From Pseudomonadota bacterium (GTDB lineage: Bacteria; Myxococcota; Myxococcia; Myxococcales; Vulgatibacteraceae), in contig JAEZJH010000485.1 in the NCBI GenBank assembly GCA_023436385.1, positions 1 through 8,500 on the forward strand: 8,500 nucleotides of DNA, given 5' to 3'. Of the stretch, positions 1-5,084 are shown piece after piece (position 1 is the stretch's first letter; each line of letters starts with the position of its first letter). The position numbers and the translations under genes are program-made. Below the pieces are notes generated by a model. It was not told where the DNA came from. It saw nothing but the letters and a program-made list of their open reading frames with translations, and ran no database searches.

Positions 1-2
1 CC

Positions 3-236
3 CTGGTGGTTCCGCCGGCCGATCGCCCGCGGGTAGCCTCGGTCGCGGAGGCGGCGATCCGCGCGACCCTGCCGGTACGCGAGGCGCCGCTCGCCTCACG
101 CGGCGGGTGGGGCCTGGCGCTGGTCAATGCCGTGGCGGGGGTCTGCCGGCCGGCGCTGGGGCCGGACCGGGCGCCGTTCCCGGAGGACGTCGCCGCCCGG
201 ATCGAGGCGCTCCTGCTCGCGACCGCACATCGGTAG
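3..236 (+). CDS. C-terminal fragment of an unidentified protein (5' end outside window)
   Basis: An open frame enters from the left edge and ends at a TAG at 234-236. The 77 or so visible residues look like real coding sequence: strong GC3 and a globular tail with a Gly/Trp-rich segment (RGGWGLALVNAVAG) followed by an amphipathic helix (FPEDVAARIEALLLATAHR). An internal GTG at 6 could formally start it, but no Shine-Dalgarno can be assessed and the fragment more likely continues upstream. I do not recognise the family. The next gene starts 187 bp downstream on the same strand, so co-transcription is possible but not shown. Confidence 0.55.
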   Translation: MVVPPADRPRVASVAEAAIRATLPVREAPLASRGGWGLALVNAVAGVCRPALGPDRAPFPEDVAARIEALLLATAHR

Positions 237-423
237 AGGCTGAGCGCCACCTGGAGAAGTCCGAGCTCGTCGTACGCCACCGCGCCAAGGGCCGCGGCAA
301 ATTGGTGGTTTGGACGGGTGCCGGTCCGGCCGACGCATCGATCGACTACTTGTCGGAGACGGTGCAGGTGCGATGCTGGTCGCCGAACCCTTCGCCGGCC
401 GTCGCCGGACCGCAGGAGCCGCG
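237..423. other. Intergenic region upstream of the beta-lactamase
   Basis: This stretch is 187 bp. The beta-lactamase reading frame stays open back to an ATG at 310, but that extension is Arg/Gly-rich and lacks a signal peptide, so I treat it as non-coding leader. A short 5-bp GC hairpin (CCGCG 280-284 / CGCGG 293-297) has no T-run after it. No convincing sigma-70 promoter or regulator operator is visible, and no blaI/blaR-type gene adjoins. Confidence 0.4.
414..418 (+). promoter_or_regulatory. Ribosome binding site deciding the beta-lactamase start
   Basis: AGGAG lies 5 nt upstream of the ATG at 424. It supports this start over the in-frame ATG codons at 310 and 373, and places a hydrophobic signal sequence at the very N-terminus. 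Confidence 0.7.
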
Positions 424-1251
424 ATGCGCTTCCTCTTGGTCGCCGTGCTGTCGCTCTGGGCCTGTGCCTCCACTCCGACCCGGCTCGCCGCGGTCGGGGA
501 GGAGCGGACGGACCTCCGCCCGATCATCGATACCACCGGGTTCGCCGGCACCGTGCTCCTCTACGACCTGCGGCACGACCGGCTGTTCACGGTGTACGGG
601 GAGTGGGCCGACGAGCGGCGGGCGCCGGCGTCGACCTTCAAGATCGCCAACTCGCTGATCGCCCTCGAGGCCGGGGTGGTGGCCGACGAGACCACCATCC
701 TCCCTTGGGACGGAGTGGTGCGTCCGGGCCAGGCGGAGTGGAACCAGGACCTCACCCTCCGCGAGGCCTTCCTCCGTTCGGCGGTGCCGCATTACCAGGG
801 CCTCGCCCGTCGGATCGGGCCGGAGCGGATGCAAGCGGCCGTCGATCGGATTGGCTACGGAAACCGAGACATCTCGGGCGGCATCGACCGGTTCTGGCTG
901 GACGGCGGTCTCGGGATCTCGCCGCAGGAGCAGCTTGATTTCCTGGTACGGCTGTATCGGAACCAGTTGTCTCTCGAGGTCCGCGCCCAGGAAACGGTGA
1001 AGCGCCTGATGCTGCGGGAGGAGACGGAGACCCACCGGATCCGCGGCAAGACCGGCTGGGCGATCCGAATCCAGCGGCAGGTCGGCTGGTGGGTCGGCTG
1101 GGTGGAGCGGGGCGACGACGTCTACTTCTTCGTCACCTCGCTGGTGGCGGAGCAACCGGATCCGAAGGCCTTCACCCGCGCGCGGCTCCAGGTGACGGAG
1201 GAGCTCCTCGTTCGCCTCGGCTGGCTGGAGGACTCGCCCGCCCGGGATTGA
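424..1251 (+). CDS. Class D (OXA-type) serine beta-lactamase, putative lipoprotein
   Basis: Predicted to hydrolyse beta-lactams in the periplasm through an acylated serine activated by a carboxylated lysine. The 275-residue product has all class D motifs: S70-T-F-K73 (nucleophile and general-base Lys), S119-A-V121, Y145-G-N147, W158 (the Trp that stabilises the carbamate) and K209-T-G211. Length is normal for the class (about 265-275). The N-terminus is a hydrophobic signal ending LWAC14, a plausible lipobox, so the enzyme may be membrane-anchored. The start at 424 has AGGAG 5 nt upstream. From memory, the core matches OXA-48 closely: PASTFKI.NSLIAL, W106 before N-x-D, YGN.DISG, FWLDGG, and a KTG-to-GWWVGW loop of equal length that keeps an Arg at 215. 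Substrate range cannot be read from sequence. Gene order suggests an operon with the HAD gene 16 bp downstream. No mobile element or cassette site adjoins, so it is probably an intrinsic chromosomal gene. Confidence 0.93.
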   Translation: MRFLLVAVLSLWACASTPTRLAAVGEERTDLRPIIDTTGFAGTVLLYDLRHDRLFTVYGEWADERRAPASTFKIANSLIALEAGVVADETTILPWDGVVRPGQAEWNQDLTLREAFLRSAVPHYQGLARRIGPERMQAAVDRIGYGNRDISGGIDRFWLDGGLGISPQEQLDFLVRLYRNQLSLEVRAQETVKRLMLREETETHRIRGKTGWAIRIQRQVGWWVGWVERGDDVYFFVTSLVAEQPDPKAFTRARLQVTEELLVRLGWLEDSPARD

Positions 1252-1267
1252 CGCGAGGGGTGCTTCC

Positions 1268-1954
1268 GTGGCCAGAGAGCGCGTCATGGTCTCCTCCTCC
1301 ACGCGCCCGCTCGCGGCGGTGCTCTTCGATCTCGACGGCACGCTCGTCGACTCCCGCCCGGCCATTCTCCGGAGTGTCGCTCACACCCTCGTCGAACTCG
1401 GTCACGAGTCGCCGTCGCCCCTCGACCTGCACTGGTTCGTGGGGCCGCCCCTGGAACACGGCTTTCGGCGGCTCCTCCCGGTGTATGGGGACGACCGGGT
1501 AGACGAGGCGGTGACCATTTACCGGCGGCACTACGAGCGCCACGGGCTCTTCGACGGGCCGCCGTTTCCCGGGATCCCCGAGCTCCTCGCCGAGCTGTCG
1601 GGGCGCGGGCTCCGGCTCTTCCTCGCCACCTCGAAACGCCAGGACTTTGCCGCCCGGGCCGTGGAGGCGTTCGGCCTGGCGCGACATCTCGAGGCGGTGC
1701 ACGGCAACGCCACCGGCCGCCCGGAGGAGAAGTCGGCGCTGATCGCGCGGATCCTCGCGGAAACCGGGCTTGCTCCCGCCGCCGCGGTGATGGTCGGCGA
1801 TCGCGAACACGACGTGCTGGGGGCCCGGAGCAATGGCGTCCGGTCGATCGGCGTGCTCTGGGGCTACGGTCCCCGGGCGGAACTCGAGGACGCTGGCGCG
1901 GACGCGATCGCGGAGACGGTGGCCGGGCTACGGGCGCTCCTCCTCGGCCGGTAG
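1268..1954 (+). CDS. HAD-family hydrolase, 5'-nucleotidase / phosphoglycolate phosphatase-like
   Basis: A cytosolic Mg-dependent phosphatase of the haloacid dehalogenase superfamily, 228 residues. Motif I is D21-L-D23-GTLVDS (nucleophile and acid/base Asp), followed by a helical cap (about 30-95). Motif II is the Thr/Ser in LATSKR (120-124), motif III is K155, and motif IV is VGDREHD (176-182; D178 and D182 for Mg). The C-terminal segment with GARSNGV, GVLWGYG, ELEDAGAD is characteristic of the HAD 5'-nucleotidase-like branch (the Gph/YsaA kind of annotation). The true substrate is unknown. The GTG at 1268 is favoured by a GAGGGG Shine-Dalgarno 7 nt upstream; an in-frame ATG at 1286 would drop six residues but has a weaker site. 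It begins 16 bp after the beta-lactamase stop, so it is probably co-transcribed and may be translationally linked, but no functional tie to beta-lactam resistance is known to me. Confidence 0.9.
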   Translation: MARERVMVSSSTRPLAAVLFDLDGTLVDSRPAILRSVAHTLVELGHESPSPLDLHWFVGPPLEHGFRRLLPVYGDDRVDEAVTIYRRHYERHGLFDGPPFPGIPELLAELSGRGLRLFLATSKRQDFAARAVEAFGLARHLEAVHGNATGRPEEKSALIARILAETGLAPAAAVMVGDREHDVLGARSNGVRSIGVLWGYGPRAELEDAGADAIAETVAGLRALLLGR

Positions 1955-1957
1955 TCC

Positions 1958-1980
1958 CGGCACGGTCCGGCTGCGTGCCG
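1958..1980. terminator. Hairpin after the HAD gene, possible terminator
   Basis: A perfect 7-bp inverted repeat, CGGCACG (1958-1964) and CGTGCCG (1974-1980), with a 9-nt loop starts 3 nt after the HAD stop codon, between convergent genes. There is no U-tract, so it is not a textbook intrinsic terminator, but its position and symmetry suit bidirectional 3'-end formation or RNA 3'-end protection. Confidence 0.4.
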
Positions 1981-2003
1981 ATGGGCTCCGGGCCTCGGCG
2001 TGC

Positions 2004-2013
2004 GGTCCGGACC
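2004..2013. repeat. 10-bp perfect palindrome in the convergent gap
   Basis: GGTCCGGACC is its own reverse complement. It lies in the 98-bp gap between the HAD and GNAT stop codons. It could be part of a second 3'-end structure or chance in GC-rich DNA. Confidence 0.35.
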
Positions 2014-2052
2014 CGGCCGAACCGAGCCGGCGACCGGGCGTCGTCTCGTGCG

Positions 2053-2619
2053 TCAGGGCGATCGCTCGAGCCCCGGCTCCGGCTTCCGGAGCACCACCTT
2101 CGTGTAGGCCACCCGGAACCCGAGACGCATCGCGTTTCGCTCGGTGGGCATCCCGGGCAGCGAGCCGATCGTCGCCAGGGGGATTCCCGCCTGCTGCGCC
2201 CGCTCGAGCCGGGCGACGAGCAAGGCCAACTGGACCCCGCGGCGGCGGAAGGCGGGGATGGTGCTCAGGCCGAACAGCGCCGCGACGTGGTGGTGAAGCT
2301 CGACGCTGGCCCCCGCGACCGGCGTGTCGCCAAACCAGGCGAGGTAGAGCTCGGTCCCCGGGTCGCGGGCGACACGGCTCGCGGTGGCCAACTCGGTTGG
2401 GGTGGCCGGAGTCCCTTCGGCACGGAAGCCGGAGCCGGCGATCTCCGTGTGCTGGCGCACGGCGGCCTCGTCTGCCGGATCGACCTTCCGAATTGCCAGC
2501 GAGCGGCCCTCGCCATCGCGGGGCCAACCGTAGGGCAGGAGCGCGCGGAGGCCCTCGTCGGCGGGCAACTCCCGGTCGGGCGCCGGCGGGACCGGCGGTA
2601 CGGGTGGCGCGGGCGGCAC
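2053..2619 (-). CDS. GNAT-family N-acetyltransferase (start uncertain)
   Basis: Predicted to transfer an acetyl group from acetyl-CoA to an amine; the substrate is unknown. Taking the GTG at 2619 gives 188 residues. The acetyl-CoA pyrophosphate-binding signature is clear (FRRRGVQLALL, 124-134, of the R-x-x-G-x-Q/A type), preceded by the beta4 strand (ALFGLSTIPA) and followed by the C-terminal segment ERNAMRLGFRVAYTKV (160-175). The first 14 residues are a Val/Pro/Ala repeat encoded by low-complexity GC sequence. No Shine-Dalgarno precedes the GTG. Alternatives are a TTG at 2568 or in-frame GTG/TTG codons further upstream, up to about 2782. Related proteins I recall often carry a second, degenerate GNAT domain of about 100 residues at the N-terminus. 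Here only a remnant-like stretch (EGLRALLPYGW) is seen, so the gene may be 5'-truncated or simply short. Divergent from the phosphorylase gene. Confidence 0.75.
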   Translation of the reverse strand: MPPAPPVPPVPPAPDRELPADEGLRALLPYGWPRDGEGRSLAIRKVDPADEAAVRQHTEIAGSGFRAEGTPATPTELATASRVARDPGTELYLAWFGDTPVAGASVELHHHVAALFGLSTIPAFRRRGVQLALLVARLERAQQAGIPLATIGSLPGMPTERNAMRLGFRVAYTKVVLRKPEPGLERSP

Positions 2620-2804
2620 CGGAGGGAGCGGGGGAACGAGCCGCCGGCGTGCAGCATGGAGATCGACCCCTGTGGCGGTGAGTTGGATGGAATGAGGAGC
2701 GGACGCAAGTCCCCGGGGTAGCGCGCCGGTTCGCACTCGACAGCCTGGATGCCTTGAAGTACGGATGGCGTCCAACACATGTTTCGTGAGACCGGGGCAT
2801 CCAG
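2620..2804. other. Divergent intergenic region between GNAT and phosphorylase genes
   Basis: About 185 bp, whose left limit depends on the GNAT start. It should hold promoters for both genes. On the plus strand the best sigma-70-like pair I can find is TCGACA (2737-2742), a 17-bp spacer and TACGGA (2760-2765), which is weak. It also holds an 8-bp CCCCGGGG palindrome at 2711-2718 and the inverted-repeat cluster described separately. Confidence 0.35.
2745..2804 (+). promoter_or_regulatory. 9-bp inverted repeat with a third half-site, abutting the phosphorylase start
   Basis: CTGGATGCC (2745-2753) and GGCATCCAG (2796-2804) are exact reverse complements separated by 42 bp, and the second arm ends on the base before the ATG at 2805. 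Between them GGCGTCC (2767-2773) is another reverse-oriented copy of the core GGAYGCC. In RNA the outer arms would pair across the weak Shine-Dalgarno (GGGG, 2794-2797) and could hide it. In DNA they could be spaced operator half-sites. Which, if either, is not shown by sequence alone. Confidence 0.45.
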
Positions 2805-3599
2805 ATGACGGAGTCGTGGGGTCGGAGCTTTCCCAAGCAGCGCGACAAGCACCTGAACAAGGCGATCTGCAAGCCGAGCCGTTTTCTCGAGTTCCTGGAG
2901 GCGACCGGGCGGCTCTTGAATTTCGTCGTGCCCGAGAAGGTCCTGCTCTGCTTCGATCGCGGCCTCGAGAAACACGTCGCCTCCACACGGCGGGTCTCGA
3001 CGGTCGAGACCGGCCTGGGGAAGTTCCACTTCTTCGACGACACCTCCGGAAAGGTGGCGCTCCACCGCGTGCGCGGGATCGGCGCTCCCTGTGCGGCCGC
3101 AACGCTCGAAGAGTTGATCGCGGCCGGGACCCGGAGTTACGTGTTCGTGGGTACGGCCGGCAGCCTCCAGCACCACCTGCCGATCGGGAGCGTGGTGATC
3201 TGCGACCGGGCGATTCGCGACGAGGGGGTGTCTCACCACTACGCGGAGCCCTCCCGCGAGGCGATCGCGTCCCCAGGTGTCGTGGAACGCCTGCGCAAGG
3301 CCGCGGAGGCGCTGGCCGTGCCGCACCACGTCGGCGCCTCCTGGACCACCGATGCTCCCTACATGGAGACGGAGGGAGAGGTCCTCCAGTACCAGAACGA
3401 GGGCGTCTGCACGGTCGAGATGGAGGCGGCCGCGCTGTATGCCGTGGCGGGCGTCCGGGCGGTGGAGATCGCGGGGGTGTTCGCGGTGAGCGACTCCCTC
3501 GCCGACCTGACCTGGAGCCCACGGTTCGGCTCGCCGGAGGCCTGGAAAGGTCTGGAGCAGGCGTTCGAGGTCGCCCTGCATGCGCTGCGGTCCGCGTAG
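2805..3599 (+). CDS. Nucleoside phosphorylase-family protein (PNP/UDP family)
   Basis: Belongs to the phosphorylase/nucleosidase fold that cleaves the glycosidic bond of nucleosides, here 264 residues and cytosolic. Visible motifs are GIGAPCAAATLEELIAAG (91-108), the GTAG phosphate/ribose loop (116-119), RDEGVSHHY (138-146, as in uridine phosphorylase-like proteins), TTDAPYMET (181-189), the ribose-contacting VEMEAAALY (204-212) and AVSD230. Asp230 sits where purine-acting members have their general acid, so purine nucleosides or related thio-nucleosides are possible substrates. The usual N-terminal phosphate motif GDPxR is not seen: the aligned stretch reads LLCFDRGLEKHV (47-58). The N-terminal 45 residues (basic, KQRDKHLNK) also look unusual. 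The ATG at 2805 is effectively forced, because an in-frame TGA lies at 2787-2789. A uridine phosphorylase, PNP or non-catalytic relative cannot be told apart here. Confidence 0.87.
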   Translation: MTESWGRSFPKQRDKHLNKAICKPSRFLEFLEATGRLLNFVVPEKVLLCFDRGLEKHVASTRRVSTVETGLGKFHFFDDTSGKVALHRVRGIGAPCAAATLEELIAAGTRSYVFVGTAGSLQHHLPIGSVVICDRAIRDEGVSHHYAEPSREAIASPGVVERLRKAAEALAVPHHVGASWTTDAPYMETEGEVLQYQNEGVCTVEMEAAALYAVAGVRAVEIAGVFAVSDSLADLTWSPRFGSPEAWKGLEQAFEVALHALRSA

Positions 3600-3782
3600 G
3601 GCGCCTACCTGCCGCGGGCCAGGCGCAGGAACCGGATGCGGGAGGCCGGGCCGTCCGGTTCCCGGCGAATGCCGGATTCGGGCCTGGACGCCACCGGTGC
3701 GCTTTCGCTTCCCTGGGGCTTTGGTAGGCTGGGTCTATCCGAAGCCGCAGCTGGTGGGATCGAAGCGAAAGGTGATTTGTCG
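3600..3782. other. Intergenic region between phosphorylase and SRPBCC genes
   Basis: This stretch is 183 bp. It holds a perfect 5-bp hairpin, CCGGC (3662-3666), GAAT loop, GCCGG (3671-3675), 62 nt after the phosphorylase stop and without a T-run, so it is a poor terminator candidate. The distal half carries the possible promoter and ribosome binding site of the next gene. Confidence 0.35.
3703..3730 (+). promoter_or_regulatory. Possible sigma-70-type promoter for the SRPBCC gene
   Basis: TTTCGC (3703-3708) and TAGGCT (3725-3730) are spaced 16 bp, each matching the consensus hexamers at three of six positions. The -10 has the TAxxxT form common in high-GC bacteria. It would give a leader of about 45 nt. 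Suggestive only. Confidence 0.25.
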
Positions 3783-4226
3783 ATGGATCTCGAGCCCTTG
3801 ACCAAGCGCGTGCACGTGCCGCTTCCGCCCGAGGCGGCGTTCTCGCTCTTCACCGACGGTGTGGGGTCGTGGTGGCCGGTGGACACCCACTCCCTCTTCG
3901 GCCGGAAGGCCCTGGCGTTCTTCGAGGCGGTCCCGGGTGGCCGAGTCGGCGAGCGCGACTCCGGCGGCCGCGAGGAGAGCTGGGGGACCGTGCGGGTGTG
4001 TGAGCCGGCCCGGCGGCTGGTCTTCAGCTGGCATCCCGGTCGGGCGCCGGCGACCGCGCAGGAGGTGGAGCTGCGCTTCGCCGCCGACGGAAAGGGCACG
4101 GAGGTCGTGCTCGAGCACCGGGGCTGGGAGGCGCTGGGCGATCGGGCGGAGGAGCAGCGGGAGTCCTACGACACCGGCTGGGACCTGGTGTTCTGCGAGC
4201 GCTTCGCCCGGGCGGCCAGCCGGTAA
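3783..4226 (+). CDS. SRPBCC / AHSA1-like domain protein
   Basis: A small single-domain protein of 147 residues with the START/Bet v1-like (SRPBCC) fold, AHSA1-homology branch. These have a hydrophobic ligand-binding cavity; most bacterial members have no proven function. Characteristic elements in order: VHVPLPPEAAFSLFTDG (10-26), SWWPVDTHS (29-37), the PGGRVGE strand, WGTVRVCEPARRLVFSW, then VELRFAADGKGTEVVLEHRG and the C-terminal helix with YDTGWDLV. The ATG at 3783 is preceded by AGGTG (3770-3774) with 8-nt spacing, which favours it over the longer frame that opens at 3636. No signal peptide, so probably cytosolic. It is 183 bp after the phosphorylase gene and likely has its own promoter. 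It converges on the DUF523 gene. Confidence 0.88.
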   Translation: MDLEPLTKRVHVPLPPEAAFSLFTDGVGSWWPVDTHSLFGRKALAFFEAVPGGRVGERDSGGREESWGTVRVCEPARRLVFSWHPGRAPATAQEVELRFAADGKGTEVVLEHRGWEALGDRAEEQRESYDTGWDLVFCERFARAASR

Positions 4227-4232
4227 ACCGAC

Positions 4233-4269
4233 CGACGTCCCGTCGACACCTCACGCCGACCGGACGTCG
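4233..4269. terminator. Hairpin between convergent SRPBCC and DUF523 genes
   Basis: CGACGTCC (4233-4240) and GGACGTCG (4262-4269) are perfect 8-bp arms with a 21-nt loop. The hairpin lies in the 67-bp gap between the two stop codons, so it could serve transcripts from both strands. No U-tract on either side. Confidence 0.4.
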
Positions 4270-4293
4270 CGGGAACCCGGTTCGGGACACACA

Positions 4294-4935
4294 TCAGCGG
4301 ACCGCGAAGTACTCGCGATACCAGTCGGTCTCGTGGTGGTCGCGCGCCGCCGTATCCACCGGATGTGTGGGGTCGAGCCGGTTCCACAGCCGCTCGAGGG
4401 TGGCGAAATCGCGCTGCGAGACCACGGGGATGCCGGCCCGGCGGAGGGCGGCGGCCATCACCCCGGCGCCCCGACGGTAGCGGCGGTCGGGGATCAGGCG
4501 GTGGCCGTCGGAGATCACCTGCGAGCCGCAGGCCGCGCTCATGTCGAGGAGCAGGGCCAGCTCGATCCGGTCGGCGACGGCGCGAGCGGTGATCGCCTCG
4601 CACGCCGCGAGGAGCGGCGCGGTCCAGTCGACGCCCTCCTCCGTGAGCACCCGGGCGCGGCCCTCCCACGCGTCGAAGCCGTCGCCGCCGTGGAGGTTGC
4701 AGAGCGCCCGGGGCGTGCCGAACGCCCGGTCTTCCGGGCAGACCGGGAACGGACGCACGTTGGGGAGCGCCAAAATCGCCTCCGCGACCGGTGCCTCGCC
4801 GTACGGAACCAGGTCCCACTTGCAGGCCAGGCCGGTGAGGCAGCCGCTGACGAGGAGGCGCAAGGGATCGCCGGAGCCGGGGACGCGGAGGGCCTCGACG
4901 AAGCCCGGGTCGCGGGGCGAGAGGGGCGGGAACAT
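4294..4935 (-). CDS. DUF523-family protein
   Basis: A 213-residue cytosolic protein of the DUF523 family; no biochemical role is established to my knowledge. Family landmarks are VSGCLTGLACKWD (29-41, Cys32 and Cys38), CPE (66-68, Cys66) followed by PR (75-76), and SAACGS (133-138, Cys136). These conserved cysteines suggest metal or cluster binding, which is inference. The copy is divergent: the usual segment after the CPE/PR region (DVT...F..GA in typical members) is replaced by RVLTEEGVDWTAPLLAAC, and there is an extra C79-N-L-H-G-G stretch. The C-terminus (WNRLDPTHPVDTAARDHHETDWYREYF) is His/Asp-rich. The ATG at 4935 is the only good start, but its Shine-Dalgarno is poor: a GGGAG lies too far upstream and inside a hairpin. 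Divergent from the MFS gene. Confidence 0.8.
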   Translation of the reverse strand: MFPPLSPRDPGFVEALRVPGSGDPLRLLVSGCLTGLACKWDLVPYGEAPVAEAILALPNVRPFPVCPEDRAFGTPRALCNLHGGDGFDAWEGRARVLTEEGVDWTAPLLAACEAITARAVADRIELALLLDMSAACGSQVISDGHRLIPDRRYRRGAGVMAAALRRAGIPVVSQRDFATLERLWNRLDPTHPVDTAARDHHETDWYREYFAVR

Positions 4936-4936
4936 G

Positions 4937-4954
4937 CCGGGATGCTACTCCCGG
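4937..4954. promoter_or_regulatory. Perfect 6-bp inverted repeat just upstream of DUF523 start
   Basis: CCGGGA (4937-4942), a 6-bp spacer and TCCCGG (4949-4954). It ends one base before the DUF523 ATG (minus strand) within the 149-bp divergent gap shared with the MFS gene. Read as RNA from the minus strand it would bury the only Shine-Dalgarno-like GGGAG; read as DNA it has the shape of a small dimeric operator. Confidence 0.35.
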
Positions 4955-5042
4955 TGCCGCGTCGATCGGCAAGCTCTCCGGACGCCGTGGCCGGACCAAA
5001 ACGAGGCAACCCCGGTGCATCGCGGTGCTCCCGAAGAACGGG

Positions 5043-5048
5043 TATGTT
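5043..5048 (+). promoter_or_regulatory. Possible -10 element of the MFS gene
   Basis: TATGTT is the only AT-rich hexamer in the divergent gap and matches four of six -10 positions. At 17-bp spacing the -35 would be TCGCGG, which is poor, so this is tentative. Confidence 0.22.
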
Positions 5049-5070
5049 CCGCCGCCCCGCACGGGGACGT

Positions 5071-5078
5071 GGAGGAGG
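5071..5078 (+). promoter_or_regulatory. Strong ribosome binding site supporting a TTG start
   Basis: GGAGGAGG ends 6 nt before TTG at 5085. This is the best Shine-Dalgarno in the window and argues against the in-frame GTG at 5025, which has none. Confidence 0.75.
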
Positions 5079-5084
5079 CGACCC

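Noticed and set aside
280..297. Short GC hairpin upstream of the beta-lactamase as a terminator.
   Set aside because: Only 5 bp arms and no T-run; easily expected by chance at this GC content.
310..423. N-terminal extension of the beta-lactamase from the ATG at 310.
   Set aside because: It would place the signal peptide internally, and the ATG at 424 has a clear AGGAG site.
2578..2640. GC-rich triplet-like repeat as a tandem repeat or CRISPR-like element.
   Set aside because: Irregular 3-6 bp units (GGCGG/GGTGG types) with no uniform repeat and spacer; better read as low-complexity (V/A)PP coding or leader sequence.
2265..3581. A 438-codon open frame on the minus strand opposite the phosphorylase gene.
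   Set aside because: No recognisable domain; mirrors the phosphorylase codons and runs out of frame through the GNAT gene.
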